Source: Bacteroidota bacterium
GTDB taxonomy: Bacteria > Bacteroidota > Rhodothermia > Rhodothermales > UBA10348
NCBI GenBank assembly: GCA_022571135.1
Contig: JACZYK010000181.1
Coordinates: 1 to 5,852 of the forward strand
Direction of reading: 5' to 3'
DNA length: 5,852 nt
The notes below the pieces were generated by a model, which searched no databases, was not told the origin of the DNA, and worked only from the letters and a program-made list of their open reading frames with translations. The position numbers and the translations under genes were made by a program. The first letter of the stretch is position 1; every line of letters starts with the position of its first letter. Of this stretch, positions 4,883 to 5,852 are shown in pieces.

Positions 4883-5818
4883 ATGCATATCCTCTCCATT
4901 GAAGGTGTCACGAAGCGTTTCGGTAAGGTTCTGGCCGTGAAGGACGTGTCTTTTACGGCACACCCCGGCAGAATACTCGGTCTGCTCGGTCCCAACGGTG
5001 CTGGCAAAACCACGACGATTCGAATGATCGCCTACATCATGATCCCCGACTCCGGTCGCGTATTGTTTGGTGACCGGCAAGTCGGACCATGGAGTCAGCA
5101 GCGGATGGGCTACCTGCCCGAAGAACGCGGTCTGTACAAGAAAATGAAGGTCGGCGACCAGCTCGGTTACTTCGCCGAACTGAAGGGATTGTCCAGGAAA
5201 GAGTCGGTCAAGCGCGTCAAGTATTGGCTGGACCGGTTCGACGCCCTCGATTGGTACGGCCGAAAAACCAACGAGCTTTCAAAGGGCATGCAGCAGAAGC
5301 TCCAGTTCATCACCTCGATACTGCACGAACCGGATTTACTGATCATGGACGAACCGTTCGCCGGTCTGGATCCTATCAATGTCGAGTTGCTGCGCGACGT
5401 GATCATGGAGCTGAAAGATAAGGGCCGAACCATTCTTTTCGCTTCGCACCGGATGGAACAGGTCGAAGAGCTCTGCGACGACATATGCCTCATATCTCGG
5501 GGAGAAATAGTGCTGCAGGGAGCACTCAGAGACGTCAAGAAGCAATTCGGCCGCAACATCATAGTAATCGTTTTCGAGGGATCTGATCGATTTCTGGAGA
5601 CGCTCGAATCGAAACAGAAAATCGAGGTGAATCAGCGCAGCACGAGCCGGGCGGAAGTCCGACTCATCAATAATACGCCGTCGCGTGAGGTACTGGACGA
5701 GGCGCTGCGCCATGTAGACGATATCACACGGTTCGAGCTCATTGAACCGCCCCTCAGGGAAATATTCGTTTCGGCGGTTACCGAGCAGCAGGGCGACGAG
5801 ACCGCGTCGCATGAGTGA
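4883..5818 (+). CDS. ABC transporter ATP-binding protein, NatA-like with DUF4162-type C-terminus
   Basis: This 311-aa cytoplasmic ATPase subunit would power an ABC-2 type exporter. The nucleotide-binding domain (about 1-220) has Walker A GPNGAGKTT (36-44), the ABC signature LSKGMQQ (132-138), Walker B LLIMDEP (152-158, catalytic E157), the D-loop AGLDP, and the switch histidine H189 in FASHRM. The Q-loop reads GYLPEERGLY, with Glu (E80) where many ABC ATPases have Gln; this GYLPEERGLY form is characteristic of the NatA-like/DUF4162 subgroup. Residues about 225-300 form the C-terminal extension, ending in PPLREIFV. The ATG at 4883 is chosen because MHILSIEGVTKRFGK is the usual start of the domain; an upstream in-frame TTG (4847) would add 12 unconserved residues. 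A weak TAGG lies before the ATG. The substrate cannot be told from this subunit. The permease is expected immediately downstream, outside the window. Confidence 0.95.
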   Translation: MHILSIEGVTKRFGKVLAVKDVSFTAHPGRILGLLGPNGAGKTTTIRMIAYIMIPDSGRVLFGDRQVGPWSQQRMGYLPEERGLYKKMKVGDQLGYFAELKGLSRKESVKRVKYWLDRFDALDWYGRKTNELSKGMQQKLQFITSILHEPDLLIMDEPFAGLDPINVELLRDVIMELKDKGRTILFASHRMEQVEELCDDICLISRGEIVLQGALRDVKKQFGRNIIVIVFEGSDRFLETLESKQKIEVNQRSTSRAEVRLINNTPSREVLDEALRHVDDITRFELIEPPLREIFVSAVTEQQGDETASHE

Positions 5819-5852
5819 ACCGGTCTGGGGAAGAGCGCACCGATAACCAATT

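Noticed and set aside
5336..5812. 158-codon minus-strand open frame in the ABC ATPase gene
   Set aside because: It is antisense to a well-supported ABC domain and has no independent start context or protein-like pattern.
1..5852. Mobile element, CRISPR array or defence system
   Set aside because: I found no transposase or integrase, no terminal inverted repeats, no regularly spaced repeat array, and no nuclease or toxin-antitoxin motif other than the housekeeping RuvC.

Overview
The window carries seven protein genes at about 53% G+C. It reads like a chromosomal core region of a bacterium in the Bacteroidota/Rhodothermota/Balneolota neighbourhood. This placement is inferred from three things: YebC and RuvC residues that resemble my memory of that group, almost no Shine-Dalgarno sequences before the starts, and perfect matches to the Bacteroidota-type -7 box TAnnTTTG upstream of two genes. 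A phylogeny of MiaB, YebC or RuvC would settle it.

Layout. Positions 1-1380 (minus strand) hold miaB, a radical-SAM tRNA methylthiotransferase whose last few codons lie beyond the left edge. A 220-bp divergent intergenic region (1381-1600) with promoter-like boxes and small palindromes separates it from yebC (1601-2347). yebC is followed after 13 bp by ruvC (2361-2900). ruvC ends tail-to-tail on a minus-strand gene (2897-3487) whose stop codon overlaps the ruvC stop in a single CTAG. That gene encodes a 196-aa protein with a small folded N-terminal part and a long acidic, probably disordered tail. A structured non-coding stretch (3488-3723) leads to a possible 99-aa orphan ORF with a TTG start (about 3724-4023).

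A second compact regulatory region (4024-4179) follows, with a 14-bp direct repeat, hairpins, a TACGTTTG box and a 12-bp palindrome. It precedes a 217-aa lipoprotein with a CIA30/CBM11-like beta-sandwich (4180-4833). After 49 bp comes an ABC transporter ATPase with a DUF4162-like C-terminal extension (4883-5818). Its permease would be expected just past the right edge.

Together, the left half covers information-processing functions: tRNA modification (MiaB), translation or gene expression (YebC) and Holliday-junction resolution (RuvC). The right half covers envelope functions: a lipoprotein and an ABC exporter. I see no mobile element, CRISPR array, rRNA or tRNA. I see no convincing new defence or catalytic system; the least explained parts are the 196-aa and 99-aa proteins and the structured intergenic DNA at 3488-3723 and 4024-4179.
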